Assembly (NCBI RefSeq): GCF_010645075.1
Contig: NZ_JAADZV010000001.1
Coordinates: 682,001 to 746,000 of the forward strand
Reading direction: 5' to 3'
From: Flavobacterium limi
GTDB taxonomy: Bacteria > Bacteroidota > Bacteroidia > Flavobacteriales > Flavobacteriaceae
DNA length: 64,000 nucleotides
Both the position numbers and the translations under genes were made by a program. Below are positions 1-8,571 of this stretch, piece after piece. The notes beneath the pieces were generated by a model that saw only the letters and a program-made list of their open reading frames with translations, ran no database searches and had not been told where the DNA came from. How positions within the stretch are numbered: position 1 is the stretch's first letter; every line of letters starts with the position of its first letter.

Positions 1-512
1 GTTAATTGATTGTAACTGCACTCTAAGTTTTTTAAAGAAGGGTTATTTGAAATGTCTAAATTTTTTAATTTATTATGTTGACAATTTAAATCCGTTAAAG
101 CCAGGTTGCCTGAAACATTTAGATTATCTAATTGATTGCTCAGGCAGTTTAATTTTGATAAATTGATATTTTTAGAAACATCTAAATTGGTTAATAAATT
201 CGCTGAAATTATTAACTCTGTTAAAGCTGTGTTTTTAGAAAGATTTACTTTTGAAAGTTCGTTATCATTACAATTCAAATATTTCAAAGAGATAAAATCC
301 TCAATTCCTGTTATATTGCTTACCTCTTTTCCGTAGATGTTTAAGCTGGTTATATTGTTTATGCTGGAAGTTAATACTCTGTGATCAATAGGACCACTAT
401 CAATTCCTAAATCAATTAAAGCCTTTTCAAAATTTGGATCAGGAATCGATGTGTATTGAGCCGAACAAAACAGACCTGACAAAAATAAAAATAGCAAAAA
501 CATTTTTCTCAT
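1..512 (-). CDS. Secreted leucine-rich-repeat protein, C-terminus cut by window edge
   Basis: This reading frame runs from an ATG at 512 off the left edge without a stop, so only about 170 N-terminal residues are visible. It opens with a signal peptide (MRKMFLLFLFLSGLFCSA). From about residue 55 it consists of roughly 21-residue leucine-rich repeats, for example LKYLNCNDNELSKVNL, LSKLNCLSNQLDNLNV and LTDLNCQHNKLKNLDI. The LxxLNCxxNxL pattern is typical of internalin-like surface or secreted proteins of Flavobacteria, many of which carry a C-terminal type IX secretion signal; that end is not visible here. The ligand is unknown. It is probably monocistronic. The fold is certain enough, the function is not. 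Confidence 0.8.
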   Translation of the reverse strand, partial: MRKMFLLFLFLSGLFCSAQYTSIPDPNFEKALIDLGIDSGPIDHRVLTSSINNITSLNIYGKEVSNITGIEDFISLKYLNCNDNELSKVNLSKNTALTELIISANLLTNLDVSKNINLSKLNCLSNQLDNLNVSGNLALTDLNCQHNKLKNLDISNNPSLKNLECSYNQL

Positions 513-617
513 AACAAATTGATTTGTAAACTCTTTTAGTAAAAGTACTTAAGAGAATTGTGAAATAAATGCTATGAATAGACTTTTTTGTTTAAATAAT
601 GGTAATTTTTATATGTA

Positions 618-1154
618 TTATAAATTAAAGCTGATTTTTTTGAATAAATCCCAAACGACTATCCCTGCACTAACGGCAATGTTCAAAGAATGTTTAGTTC
701 CGAGTTGCGGAATTTCGATACAGCCGTCGCAAACAGCTACGGCTTCCTGAGCAACACCATATACTTCATTGCCGAAAACTAATGCATATTTCTTATTTTT
801 CTCAACTTTAAAATCCTGAAGAAAAATAGCACTTTCAACCTGCTCGATCGCAAGAGTTTCTACGTTTTCTTTTTTTAAGTTTTTAATAACTTCCAGAACA
901 TTTTCATGATGTTCCCAGGCAACGGTTTCGGTGGCGCCAAGAGCTGTTTTATGAATTTCTTTATTTGGAGGAGTGGCTGTTATGCCGCATAAAATTATTT
1001 TCTCAACCAAAAATGCATCGGCAGTTCTAAATACGGATCCTATATTATGTAAGCTACGAATATCGTCTAACACCAAAATCAGCGGTGTTTTCTCTGATTT
1101 TTTAAAATCGTCAATTGATTTTCTGTCCAGTTCACTATTTTCAAGTTTTCTCAT
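618..1154 (-). CDS. TrmH/SpoU-family RNA 2'-O-methyltransferase
   Basis: A 178-residue protein of the SPOUT superfamily, whose members transfer a methyl group from S-adenosylmethionine to a ribose 2'-OH in tRNA or rRNA. The three SpoU motifs are present: LDDIRSLHNIGSVFRTADAF near residue 29 with the conserved N and R, YALVFGNEVYGV near 123, and IEIPQLGTKHSLNIAVSAG near 146, which forms the knotted cofactor site. The protein is short and lacks the N-terminal substrate-binding domain of rRNA enzymes, so it resembles small tRNA-type TrmH/TrmL proteins. The exact target nucleotide cannot be read from the sequence. Confidence 0.87.
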   Translation of the reverse strand: MRKLENSELDRKSIDDFKKSEKTPLILVLDDIRSLHNIGSVFRTADAFLVEKIILCGITATPPNKEIHKTALGATETVAWEHHENVLEVIKNLKKENVETLAIEQVESAIFLQDFKVEKNKKYALVFGNEVYGVAQEAVAVCDGCIEIPQLGTKHSLNIAVSAGIVVWDLFKKISFNL

Positions 1155-1177
1155 TTGGGTTGAATTCAGGTCATAAA

Positions 1178-1206
1178 AAAAGCTTCCAAAGATAAGGAAG
1201 CTTTTT
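1178..1206 (-). terminator. Rho-independent terminator of the DUF1573 gene
   Basis: Arms AGCTTCC (1181-1187) and GGAAGCT (1196-1202) form a hairpin. On the minus strand it is followed by a run of T, just after the stop of the DUF1573 gene. Confidence 0.8.
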
Positions 1207-1228
1207 CGATTATTTTATTGTTTTCAGA

Positions 1229-1660
1229 TTAGCTTTTTACAGGATCCGGTAAAACAGTACCTTTAATAGTTAATGTTTTTGTAGGCTGACCTTCTGCATT
1301 AGAAGTAACTGTTACCGTTTTTGTAAATGCACCAACTCTGTCAGTAGCATATTTTACACCAATAACACCTTTGGCTCCAGGAGCAATCGGCTCTTTTGGT
1401 GTTGTTGGTACAGTACAACCACAAGATCCGGTAGCATTAGTAATAATTAATGGCTTTGTCCCGTTGTTTACAAAAACAAACTGACGATTACCATCTGCAT
1501 TGTGAGCAATAGTTCCGTAATCAATAGTCTCGTTTTCAAAAACCATTCCGGCTCCCTGAACTTTAGCAGCTTTAGTTGTAGTAGCTTTTTTAGTACTTTG
1601 AGCATTAGAAGCTGTAATTCCTGCTACAGCCAACATAGCAAATAAAATTATTTTTTTCAT
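1229..1660 (-). CDS. DUF1573 domain secreted protein
   Basis: A 143-residue exported protein. Residues 1-20 (MKKIILFAMLAVAGITASNA) are a signal peptide. The rest is a single immunoglobulin-like DUF1573 domain with the family signature at about residues 44-84: FENETIDYGTIAHNADGNR, then FVFVNNGTKPLIITNATGSC, followed by GCT. The CGC cysteine pair sits after the second strand. DUF1573 proteins are abundant in Bacteroidetes and are thought to be periplasmic or surface proteins of unknown role. The gene has its own promoter and terminator, so it is monocistronic. Confidence 0.88.
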   Translation of the reverse strand: MKKIILFAMLAVAGITASNAQSTKKATTTKAAKVQGAGMVFENETIDYGTIAHNADGNRQFVFVNNGTKPLIITNATGSCGCTVPTTPKEPIAPGAKGVIGVKYATDRVGAFTKTVTVTSNAEGQPTKTLTIKGTVLPDPVKS

Positions 1661-1689
1661 CTTTTAAGAGTCTTTGTTTTAATGATGAA

Positions 1690-1718
1690 CAAATCTATGT
1701 AAAATTCTCAAATGTCAA
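1690..1718 (-). promoter_or_regulatory. Bacteroidetes-type promoter of the DUF1573 gene
   Basis: On the minus strand, TTG (1718-1716) and TAGATTTG (1697-1690, a TAnnTTTG -7 box) are separated by 18 bases. The start codon follows about 30 bases downstream. Confidence 0.6.
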
Positions 1719-1820
1719 CTTAAAAAATCCTTAAAATATTTTAATTTTTGAAGCTCTTCGATATTCCTTCAAAATATTATAAATTCGCTGTCACAATTTT
1801 CATTTAATAAACATACTAAT

Positions 1821-4427
1821 TTGGCAGCGAAAGAGAAAGTGGTGAAAGAAACACCTTTGATGAAACAGTATAATGAAATCAAGAGGAAATATCCTGATGC
1901 ATGTTTGCTTTTCAGAGTAGGAGATTTTTATGAAACCTTTGGAGAAGATGCCATCAGGGCCTCTAAAATTCTGGGTATAACATTGACCAAAAGAGGAGCG
2001 GGTTCTGATACAGAAACTGCTCTGGCTGGTTTTCCGCATCATTCAATTAATACCTACCTGCCTAAATTAGTAAAAGCAGGACTTCGTGTTGCGATTTGTG
2101 ATCAGCTGGAAGATCCTAAAATGACCAAAACGATCGTTAAACGTGGCGTAACTGAATTAGTCACGCCCGGAGTTTCTTTAAACGATGAGGTTTTACAGTC
2201 TAAAACAAATAACTTTTTGGCATCGGTTTATTTTGCCAATAAAAATATAGGAGTTTCATTTTTGGATGTTTCAACCGGAGAATTTTTAACCGCTCAGGGT
2301 AATGCCGAATACATAGATAAATTGTTGCAGAACTTTAATCCAAGTGAAGTGCTTGTTCCTAAAACCTGTAAAACAGAGTTTAAGGATGCTTTTGGGGATG
2401 ATTTTCACAGTTTTTATCTTGAAGACTGGATATATAAAGAAGATTATGCATTAGAAACTTTAACCAAACATTTTCAGACCGTTTCTTTAAAAGGTTTTGG
2501 TGTAGAGGAACTGAAAGAAGGAATTATTGCTTCAGGGGCTATTTTATATTATTTGTCCGAAACACAGCATAACAGGGTGCAGCACATAACGGCAATCCAG
2601 CGTATTGCAGAGGACGCTTATGTATGGATGGACCGTTTTACAATCCGAAACTTAGAATTATATCACAGTTATAATCCAAATGCAGTAACCCTTTTGGATG
2701 TTATAGATCGTACGCTTTCGCCAATGGGAGGCAGATTGTTGAAGCGATGGCTGGCTCTTCCATTAAAAGATGCTAATAAAATTAAAGGACGTCATGATGT
2801 CGTTTCATATCTAAAGTCAAATCCTGAAATTCTTCATAATATTCAATATCAGATCAAACAAATTTCAGATCTGGAACGTTTGATTTCTAAAATCGCTGCA
2901 GGGAAAGTTTCGCCTCGTGAAATTGTGTATTTAAGAGAATCTTTGGATGCTATTATTCCAATTAAAACCTTGGCACTAGAAAGTCCGCAGGAAGCTGTGA
3001 AAGTTATTGGGGATAGCTTACATGCATGTGATTTATTGAGAGAAAAAATTAAAGTCACATTAAATCAGGATGCGCCTGTTGCGATTGCAAAAGGTAATGC
3101 CATTGCAAAAGGTATTAGTGAAGAGTTAGATGAGCTGCGTGCTATTTCAACTTCAGGAAAAGAGTTTTTGGAGGGTATTGAAAAAAGAGAGTCAGAAAGA
3201 ACGGGAATCTCGTCTTTAAAAATTTCTTTCAATAATGTTTTTGGCTATTATATTGAAGTGCGAAACACACACAAAGATAAAGTGCCGGAAGAGTGGATTC
3301 GCAAACAGACTTTGGTAAATGCCGAACGTTATATTACCGAAGAATTAAAAGAATACGAAACAAAAATTTTAGGTGCCGAAGAAAGAATCCATAAAATTGA
3401 AACCGATCTTTTTGAGCAATTGGTAGCGTGGATTGCAACTTACATCAAGCCGGTTCAAATGAATGCATATTTGGTGGCACAGTTGGATTGTTTGTGCTCA
3501 TTTACGCAGCTGGCTGTCGAAAATCAGTACGTATGTCCTGAAATTGATGATACGTTCGAATTGGATATCAAAAATGGAAGGCATCCTGTAATTGAGAAAC
3601 AATTACCCGTTGGTACTCCTTATATTGCAAATGATGTTTATCTGGATAGGGAAGTGCAGCAGATTATCATGATTACAGGGCCGAATATGTCTGGTAAGTC
3701 AGCTATTTTAAGGCAAACAGCCCTGATAGTGCTTTTGGCTCAAATGGGAAGCTTTGTACCGGCTGATAGTGTGAGAATGGGAATTGTGGATAAAATTTTT
3801 ACCAGAGTAGGGGCTTCGGATAATATTTCTATGGGGGAATCTACTTTCATGGTAGAGATGAATGAAACCGCTTCTATTTTGAATAATATTTCAGACAGAA
3901 GTTTGGTTTTATTGGATGAAATCGGGCGCGGAACGAGTACTTATGACGGAATTTCGATTGCCTGGGCTATTGCCGAATTTTTGCATGAGCATCCCGGAAG
4001 AGCGAAAACATTGTTTGCAACACATTATCATGAATTAAATGAAATGACGGAATCGTTACCAAGAATTCAAAATCATAATGTGGCTGTGAAAGAGTTAAAA
4101 GATACAGTTCTTTTTATTCGTAAACTGGTAAAAGGAGGAAGTGCCCATAGTTTTGGTATTCATGTGGCAAAAATGGCAGGTATGCCACAGCTGGTTATCT
4201 CAAAGGCTCAAAAATTACTAAAAAAACTGGAGAAGAACCATTCCAGTGATGCCTTAAATGGAATCAAATCTGCAAATGATGAAATGCAGATGAGTTTCTT
4301 TAATCTGGATGATCCTTTATTGGAAGAGATAAAAGAAGAGATTATGAGTCTTGATATAAATGCGATTACTCCGGTTGAAGCATTAATGAAGCTGAATGAG
4401 ATTAAGCGAATGCTGGTTAAGAAATAA
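1821..4427 (+). CDS. mutS: DNA mismatch repair protein MutS
   Basis: An 868-residue MutS, full length for the family. It recognises mismatched bases and small loops and starts methyl-independent mismatch repair with MutL. The mismatch-reading motif RVGDFYETF lies near residue 32, with the Phe-x-Glu wedge. The connector, lever and clamp regions follow, and then the ABC-type ATPase: Walker A GPNMSGKS near 619 and Walker B/signature LVLLDEIGRGTSTYDG near 695. The start used is TTG at 1821, giving MAAKEKVVKETPL before the next methionine. No upstream ATG is in frame. The first in-frame ATG (1860) would leave only about 18 residues before the mismatch motif. The TTG start is inferred. Confidence 0.96.
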   Translation: MAAKEKVVKETPLMKQYNEIKRKYPDACLLFRVGDFYETFGEDAIRASKILGITLTKRGAGSDTETALAGFPHHSINTYLPKLVKAGLRVAICDQLEDPKMTKTIVKRGVTELVTPGVSLNDEVLQSKTNNFLASVYFANKNIGVSFLDVSTGEFLTAQGNAEYIDKLLQNFNPSEVLVPKTCKTEFKDAFGDDFHSFYLEDWIYKEDYALETLTKHFQTVSLKGFGVEELKEGIIASGAILYYLSETQHNRVQHITAIQRIAEDAYVWMDRFTIRNLELYHSYNPNAVTLLDVIDRTLSPMGGRLLKRWLALPLKDANKIKGRHDVVSYLKSNPEILHNIQYQIKQISDLERLISKIAAGKVSPREIVYLRESLDAIIPIKTLALESPQEAVKVIGDSLHACDLLREKIKVTLNQDAPVAIAKGNAIAKGISEELDELRAISTSGKEFLEGIEKRESERTGISSLKISFNNVFGYYIEVRNTHKDKVPEEWIRKQTLVNAERYITEELKEYETKILGAEERIHKIETDLFEQLVAWIATYIKPVQMNAYLVAQLDCLCSFTQLAVENQYVCPEIDDTFELDIKNGRHPVIEKQLPVGTPYIANDVYLDREVQQIIMITGPNMSGKSAILRQTALIVLLAQMGSFVPADSVRMGIVDKIFTRVGASDNISMGESTFMVEMNETASILNNISDRSLVLLDEIGRGTSTYDGISIAWAIAEFLHEHPGRAKTLFATHYHELNEMTESLPRIQNHNVAVKELKDTVLFIRKLVKGGSAHSFGIHVAKMAGMPQLVISKAQKLLKKLEKNHSSDALNGIKSANDEMQMSFFNLDDPLLEEIKEEIMSLDINAITPVEALMKLNEIKRMLVKK

Positions 4428-4494
4428 ATTTCAGATTTAAAGTTTAGGTTATCAGAAAGTTATAAAATAAGTGTGATTTTTTTTCGAAAAAGGC

Positions 4495-4524
4495 TTGTTT
4501 AATTGAATAAATGTCCTAAATTTG
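4495..4524 (+). promoter_or_regulatory. Promoter of the tRNA-Gly/tRNA-Leu unit
   Basis: TTG at 4495-4497, a 19-base spacer, then TAAATTTG at 4517-4524. This is an exact match to the Flavobacterium consensus TTG-N(17-23)-TAnnTTTG, about 50 bases before tRNA-Gly. Confidence 0.75.
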
Positions 4525-4573
4525 CACTCGCAATACAGAACAAAGTGTTGTAGTTCTTAGTAAAATTTGAAAC

Positions 4574-4646
4574 GCGAAAATAGCTCAGTTGGTAGAGCGC
4601 GACCTTGCCAAGGTCGAGGTCGCGGGTTCGAGCCCCGTTTTTCGCT
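4574..4646 (+). tRNA. tRNA-Gly (GCC)
   Basis: A 73-base cloverleaf. The acceptor GCGAAAA (4574-4580) pairs with TTTTCGC (4639-4645), followed by discriminator T. The anticodon arm CGACC-TTGCCAA-GGTCG carries anticodon GCC. The T-loop is TTCGAGC. The CCA end is not encoded. Confidence 0.96.
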
Positions 4647-4731
4647 CAAAACCATATAATGCTCTGATGGTATTTTGATTATTTAATTTTTTTTAAAAAA
4701 ATTAGCTAAAAAAATATCTAAAAGTATAATT

Positions 4732-4817
4732 GCTCGGATGGTGAAATTGGTAGACACGCTGGACTTAAAATCCAGTGAACAGCAATGTTCGTGCGGGTTC
4801 AAGTCCCGCTCTGAGTA
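4732..4817 (+). tRNA. tRNA-Leu (TAA)
   Basis: An 86-base class II tRNA with a long variable arm. The anticodon stem CTGGA/TCCAG encloses loop CTTAAAA, giving anticodon TAA. The T-arm is GCGGG-TTCAAGT-CCCGC. The acceptor pairs through several G-T wobbles (GCTCGGA with TCTGAGT). It follows tRNA-Gly by 85 bases and is probably co-transcribed. Confidence 0.95.
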
Positions 4818-4821
4818 CTAA

Positions 4822-4850
4822 AGCCTCTTCTTTTGAAGAGGCTTTTTTTA
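4822..4850 (+). terminator. Terminator of the tRNA unit
   Basis: AGCCTCTTC, a TTTT loop, GAAGAGGCT, then TTTTTT, five bases after tRNA-Leu. Confidence 0.9.
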
Positions 4851-4943
4851 TGGTGTGAACTGAGGTTAAAATAAATTTTGTAGAAATTTGTTTTAAAAGA
4901 ATCTAAGAATTCTGAAATAAACAATCTAAAATCTAAAATTCAA

Positions 4944-5318
4944 ATGGGTGCTTTTGTAGTTAGCAGGCGATTTAATGATGAGTATAAATTTGTATTTACT
5001 TCCAGGAAAGGGAAAGTGATATTTACTAGTTTGAGTTATGAGCTGAAATTTGAATGTGAAGAGGATATTGAGAAATTTAAAGTGAATATTGAGCAGGCTA
5101 AATTTTTGAAATTTAAGGGCTCTGGAGGGAAATATTTCTTTAAGCTAATGCTGGGTGAGGTTCATTTTGCAACAAGCCGTAAATACACTACAGAGTTGCT
5201 TTTGCAGAAAGGGATAAAAGAGATTGTTATGTATGCTTCAAGAGCAGAGATTTTGGATTTTTCTTCAAATGAATCGATTTTTGAAGATGAGGTGGTGATG
5301 GAGGAGGCTGAGGAGTGA
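4944..5318 (+). CDS. DUF1508 (YegP-like) family protein
   Basis: A 124-residue cytoplasmic protein. The C-terminal half has the DUF1508 strand pattern: GKYFFKLMLGEVHFATSRKY near residue 62, then a helix with GIKEIV. The N-terminal half (FVVSRRFNDEYKFVFTSRKG, then KVIFTS) looks like a diverged copy of the same strand-helix unit, as in tandem YegP proteins. The tail is acidic. Function is unknown in the family. The gene stands alone after the tRNA terminator, with no clear promoter match. Confidence 0.78.
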   Translation: MGAFVVSRRFNDEYKFVFTSRKGKVIFTSLSYELKFECEEDIEKFKVNIEQAKFLKFKGSGGKYFFKLMLGEVHFATSRKYTTELLLQKGIKEIVMYASRAEILDFSSNESIFEDEVVMEEAEE

Positions 5319-5383
5319 AAAAAGTGATTGTGAATTTTTAAAACGCTTTTTTATTGTAAATGATAAAATGAAATTTTATAGCA

Positions 5384-5411
5384 CAAAAAAAAACCATCTC
5401 AAGGATGGTTT
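5384..5411 (-). terminator. Terminator of the small lipoprotein gene
   Basis: ACCATC/GATGGT hairpin with a five-base loop. On the minus strand it is followed by eight or more T. Confidence 0.8.
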
Positions 5412-5437
5412 TAAAAATGTTAGAACTTAGGTTCTAA

Positions 5438-5662
5438 TTATTTTTTTACTTCTTTAGCAGCTTCTTCTACTTTTGCAGCAGCAGAATCAACAGTTGTAGC
5501 AGCAGAATCAACTACAGCAGCAGCAGAATCAACTACAGCAGCAGCAGAATCAACAGTAACTGCAGTAGAATCTACAGTTTCAGTAGCTGCAGCGTCAGCT
5601 TTTTTACAAGATACAACAGTTAAAACAGCAACAACAGCTAAACTTAAAAATACTTTTTTCAT
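5438..5662 (-). CDS. Small repetitive lipoprotein
   Basis: A 74-residue protein with a lipoprotein signal (MKKVFLSLAVVAVLTVVSC); cysteine 19 is the likely lipidated residue. The mature part is low in complexity and built from tandem VDSAAAV-type heptads, ending in a lysine-rich helix (KVEEAAKEVKK). The heptads suggest a long amphipathic helix or coiled coil anchored to a membrane, somewhat like a miniature Lpp. That is inference. The DNA shows matching near-direct repeats (GCAGCAGAATCAACTACA and variants), so copy number may vary between strains. A TAnnTTTG box (minus strand, TATCTTTG, 5707-5700) precedes it and a terminator follows. I do not recognise a named family. Confidence 0.75.
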   Translation of the reverse strand: MKKVFLSLAVVAVLTVVSCKKADAAATETVDSTAVTVDSAAAVVDSAAAVVDSAATTVDSAAAKVEEAAKEVKK

Positions 5663-6011
5663 CTTACTTTATTATAAAAGGTTAATTATTAATTCGAGGC
5701 AAAGATATAAATTTTTTAATATGTAAAATATTTTTTTATTTTTTTTTTAAAATATTTTCCTTTGTCACTCGATGTTCTTACTTATCAATTAATATGCCAA
5801 AACTGACAAAACGAGTTATATTGTTGTATTTTTTGAAAATTTTGTTTTTCATTGAATATTCAAAAAAGATTTAGTGATTTTGATTTAGTTACTTGTGGTT
5901 TGTCTTGGTTTTTACTTATTATTTTTGAGTTCAGAAAATGTTGTTGGTATGTGATTTTAATTTTTTTAGAGAATCTGAAGGTAGAAAAATGAATATTTTT
6001 GGCTTTAACGT
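5663..6011. other. AT-rich intergenic stretch without a gene
   Basis: About 350 bases between the lipoprotein start and the waaA stop. Apart from the lipoprotein -7 box at 5700-5707 I see long A/T runs and no coding, RNA or repeat signal. The short frame at 5860-6075 overlaps the waaA 3' end and looks spurious. Confidence 0.6.
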
Positions 6012-7241
6012 CTATGAGATGGTTGTGATAATGGTGTCTGTTGCTCCTTTGTTGTTCTGAATATAGGATTTGCAAATTTCTCCTTTTTCATTAAGAAAAC
6101 CTTTATCAGAAAGAAAACGATCAAACATTTGTTTTAATTCTTCCTTGTTGGAAATTACGATACAACCTCCAAGGTTTACTAATTCAATAGCTTCTGCAAA
6201 TTTCGAATAATTGGGACCGATAACAATTGGGATTCCAAAGGTTGCCGGCTCTAAAATATTGTGAATGCCTGGATTGCCAAAGCCACCGCCTACATAAGCG
6301 ATAGTTCCATAGCTGTAAATTTTGGTTAATAAGCCAACTGTGTCAATTATGAAAACATTGTAATCGGCTAAAATTTTGTTTTCTTTTTCAGAAAATATAA
6401 CTGTTTTTTTTGTAATGGCGTTTTTTAGATTTTCAATTTGCTCTGTCTTAATATTATGTGGGGCAATAATAAATTTTACAGTTGAAGAAGCCTGATTGAT
6501 ATATTCAGCTAATAAAGCTTCGTCTTTTGGCCAGGAACTTCCAATTACAATCAGCGGCTGGTTGTTTTTGAAAGTTTCAATAAAGTCAAGGGAATTATCA
6601 CGGTCTAAAATCGCATTTACACGATCGAAACGAGTGTCTCCAGAAACAATTACATTGTGAAATCCTATAGATTCAATTTTTGTTTTGGAGTCTTCATTCT
6701 GAACAAAAAAATAAGTAAAAGTTTTTAATGCCTTTCTGTAAAATCCACCATACCATTTAAAGAACATCTGGCCGTTTCTAAAAATACCGGAAACTAAATA
6801 AACAGGTGTTTTTTGTTTTTTCAATTCTTCCAGATAATTAAGCCAAAACTCATATTTAATAAAAAAGACCATTTCAGGATGAACTAATTTTAAAAATCGT
6901 TTTGCATTGCCTTTAGTATCCAGAGGAAGGTAAATTGTTATATCGGCGACATTATTGTTTTTGCGGACTTCATAACCCGAAGGAGAAAAAAACGTAACAA
7001 TGATTTTGTGTGAAGGGTATTTTTCTTTGATTTTTTCAATTACCGGGAGGCCTTGTTCGTATTCGCCTAATGAAGCTGAGTGAAACCAGATTGTTTTGTC
7101 TTCCAGTTTGATTTTTTCTTCTAAATTGGAAAAAACATTTTTTCGGCCATCGACAAAAAGTTTAATTTTTGAACTGAAAAGCGCTACTATTTTAAGAAAA
7201 AAAGCAGCAAGTAAAACGACTAAATTGTATAGAAAAAGCAT
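6012..7241 (-). CDS. waaA: 3-deoxy-D-manno-octulosonic acid (Kdo) transferase
   Basis: A 409-residue GT30 glycosyltransferase that adds Kdo from CMP-Kdo to lipid A precursors at the inner face of the cytoplasmic membrane. The N-terminus (LYNLVVLLAAFFLKIVALF) is the membrane anchor. The motif FHSASLGEYEQG near residue 54 carries the family catalytic glutamate. FFIKYEFWLNYLEEL, then IGSSWPKDE near 234 and GGFGNPGIHNILEPATFGIP near 318 are the acceptor and nucleotide-sugar regions. Length is slightly under the 420-430 residues usual for the family. Whether it adds one or two Kdo residues cannot be judged. Confidence 0.92.
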   Translation of the reverse strand: MLFLYNLVVLLAAFFLKIVALFSSKIKLFVDGRKNVFSNLEEKIKLEDKTIWFHSASLGEYEQGLPVIEKIKEKYPSHKIIVTFFSPSGYEVRKNNNVADITIYLPLDTKGNAKRFLKLVHPEMVFFIKYEFWLNYLEELKKQKTPVYLVSGIFRNGQMFFKWYGGFYRKALKTFTYFFVQNEDSKTKIESIGFHNVIVSGDTRFDRVNAILDRDNSLDFIETFKNNQPLIVIGSSWPKDEALLAEYINQASSTVKFIIAPHNIKTEQIENLKNAITKKTVIFSEKENKILADYNVFIIDTVGLLTKIYSYGTIAYVGGGFGNPGIHNILEPATFGIPIVIGPNYSKFAEAIELVNLGGCIVISNKEELKQMFDRFLSDKGFLNEKGEICKSYIQNNKGATDTIITTIS

Positions 7242-7286
7242 CTGTTTAAATTTGGGGCTAAATTACGTTTCTTTCGATTATTTTCA

Positions 7287-7316
7287 TTGTTTGAAGGTAT
7301 TAAATAACTATTTTTG
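7287..7316 (+). promoter_or_regulatory. Promoter of the DegT-family aminotransferase gene
   Basis: TTG (7287-7289), a 19-base spacer and TATTTTTG (7309-7316): an exact match to the Flavobacterium consensus, 61 bases before the ATG. Confidence 0.65.
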
Positions 7317-7377
7317 CTTTTCGTTTTAAAGATTTTGATGTAAATCCGAATCTTCAGATATAAAATAAGAAAGATAA

Positions 7378-8511
7378 ATGAAAAAAATTCAAATGGTTGA
7401 CTTAAAAAGTCAATACGAAAAAATAAAAGCTACTGTTGATGCTTCAATTCAGGAAGTTTTAGATACAAATACTTATATAAACGGACCTTTGGTTCATCAG
7501 TTTCAAAAAAATCTTGAAGATTATTTAGGTGCAAAACATGTTATTCCTTGTGCGAATGGAACTGATGCTTTGCAAATTGCGATGATGGGATTAGATTTAA
7601 AACCAGGGGATGAAGTTATTACGGCTGATTTTACATTTGCAGCAACTGTTGAAGTTATTGCTTTGTTACAATTAACGCCGGTTTTGGTAGATGTTGATCT
7701 GCATAATATGAATATCGATATTGACGCTGTTAAAAAAGCTATCACACCAAGAACAAAAGCAATTGTACCGGTTCATTTATTCGGGCGCGCTGCTAATATG
7801 GATGCGATTATGGAAATTGCGTCAGAACATAATTTGTATGTAATTGAAGATAATGCACAGGCAATTGGTGCTGATTATATTTCTAAATCAGGCGTAAAAA
7901 GCAAAGTAGGGGTTATTGGTCACGTTGCGGCAACATCTTTTTTTCCGTCTAAGAATTTAGGCTGTTATGGAGATGGCGGCGCGATTTTTACTAACGATGA
8001 TAAATTGGCACACATTATCCGCGGAATCGTAAATCACGGAATGTATGAGCGTTATCACCATGATGTTGTTGGGGTTAATTCGCGTTTAGATAGTATTCAG
8101 GCAGGGGTTTTAAATGCAAAATTACCACTTTTGGATGAGTATAATGCAGCTCGACGTTTGGCTGCTTCTAAATATAATGCTGCTTTTGCGGGAAATAAAA
8201 GTATCATTACACCGGAATTTGATCCGAATGAAAATGATCACGTTTTTCATCAATATGTTTTAAGAATTATTGATGCAGACAGAAATGCATTGATGCAGTA
8301 TTTATTGGATAAAGGAATTCCGTGTGCAATTTATTATCCAATTCCGTTGCATTCTCAGAAAGCGTATGTTGATTCCCGTTATAAGGAAGAGCAGTTTCCT
8401 GTAACTAATCAATTAGTAAAAGAAGTTATTGCATTGCCAATTCATACTGAACTTGACGATGAGCAAATTAAATTTATTACAGATGCTGTTTTAGAATTTT
8501 TGAATAAATAA
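7378..8511 (+). CDS. DegT/DnrJ/EryC1/StrS-family sugar aminotransferase
   Basis: A 377-residue PLP enzyme of the family that aminates nucleotide-linked keto-sugars for LPS O-antigen, capsule or glycan synthesis. Lys192 in FFPSKNLGCYGDGGA is the expected Schiff-base lysine. CANGTDALQIAMMGL near residue 58 and EDNAQAIGADY near 158 are the PLP phosphate and ring contacts. HGMYERYHHDVVGVNSRLDS near 221 is the usual active-site segment. No other sugar-nucleotide genes lie nearby, so the sugar cannot be named. It sits divergently from waaA, fitting an envelope role. Confidence 0.9.
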   Translation: MKKIQMVDLKSQYEKIKATVDASIQEVLDTNTYINGPLVHQFQKNLEDYLGAKHVIPCANGTDALQIAMMGLDLKPGDEVITADFTFAATVEVIALLQLTPVLVDVDLHNMNIDIDAVKKAITPRTKAIVPVHLFGRAANMDAIMEIASEHNLYVIEDNAQAIGADYISKSGVKSKVGVIGHVAATSFFPSKNLGCYGDGGAIFTNDDKLAHIIRGIVNHGMYERYHHDVVGVNSRLDSIQAGVLNAKLPLLDEYNAARRLAASKYNAAFAGNKSIITPEFDPNENDHVFHQYVLRIIDADRNALMQYLLDKGIPCAIYYPIPLHSQKAYVDSRYKEEQFPVTNQLVKEVIALPIHTELDDEQIKFITDAVLEFLNK

Positions 8512-8530
8512 TTGAGTTTAAAATATATTC

Positions 8531-8566
8531 AAACCCAAATTGTCAATTTTTGATGATTTGGGTTTT
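8531..8566. terminator. Bidirectional terminator
   Basis: AAACCCAAAT (8531-8540) pairs with ATTTGGGTTT (8556-8565) between two convergent genes. Confidence 0.75.
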
Positions 8567-8571
8567 CGTTT

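Noticed and set aside
4574..4817. tRNA genes as an integration site for a mobile island
   Set aside because: No integrase, direct repeat of the tRNA 3' end, or foreign-looking genes nearby.
5455..5600. CRISPR-like or tandem-repeat array
   Set aside because: The repeats encode the heptads of the small lipoprotein; no unique spacers.
5860..6075. Small frame overlapping the waaA 3' end
   Set aside because: AT-rich, no start context and overlaps waaA in another frame.
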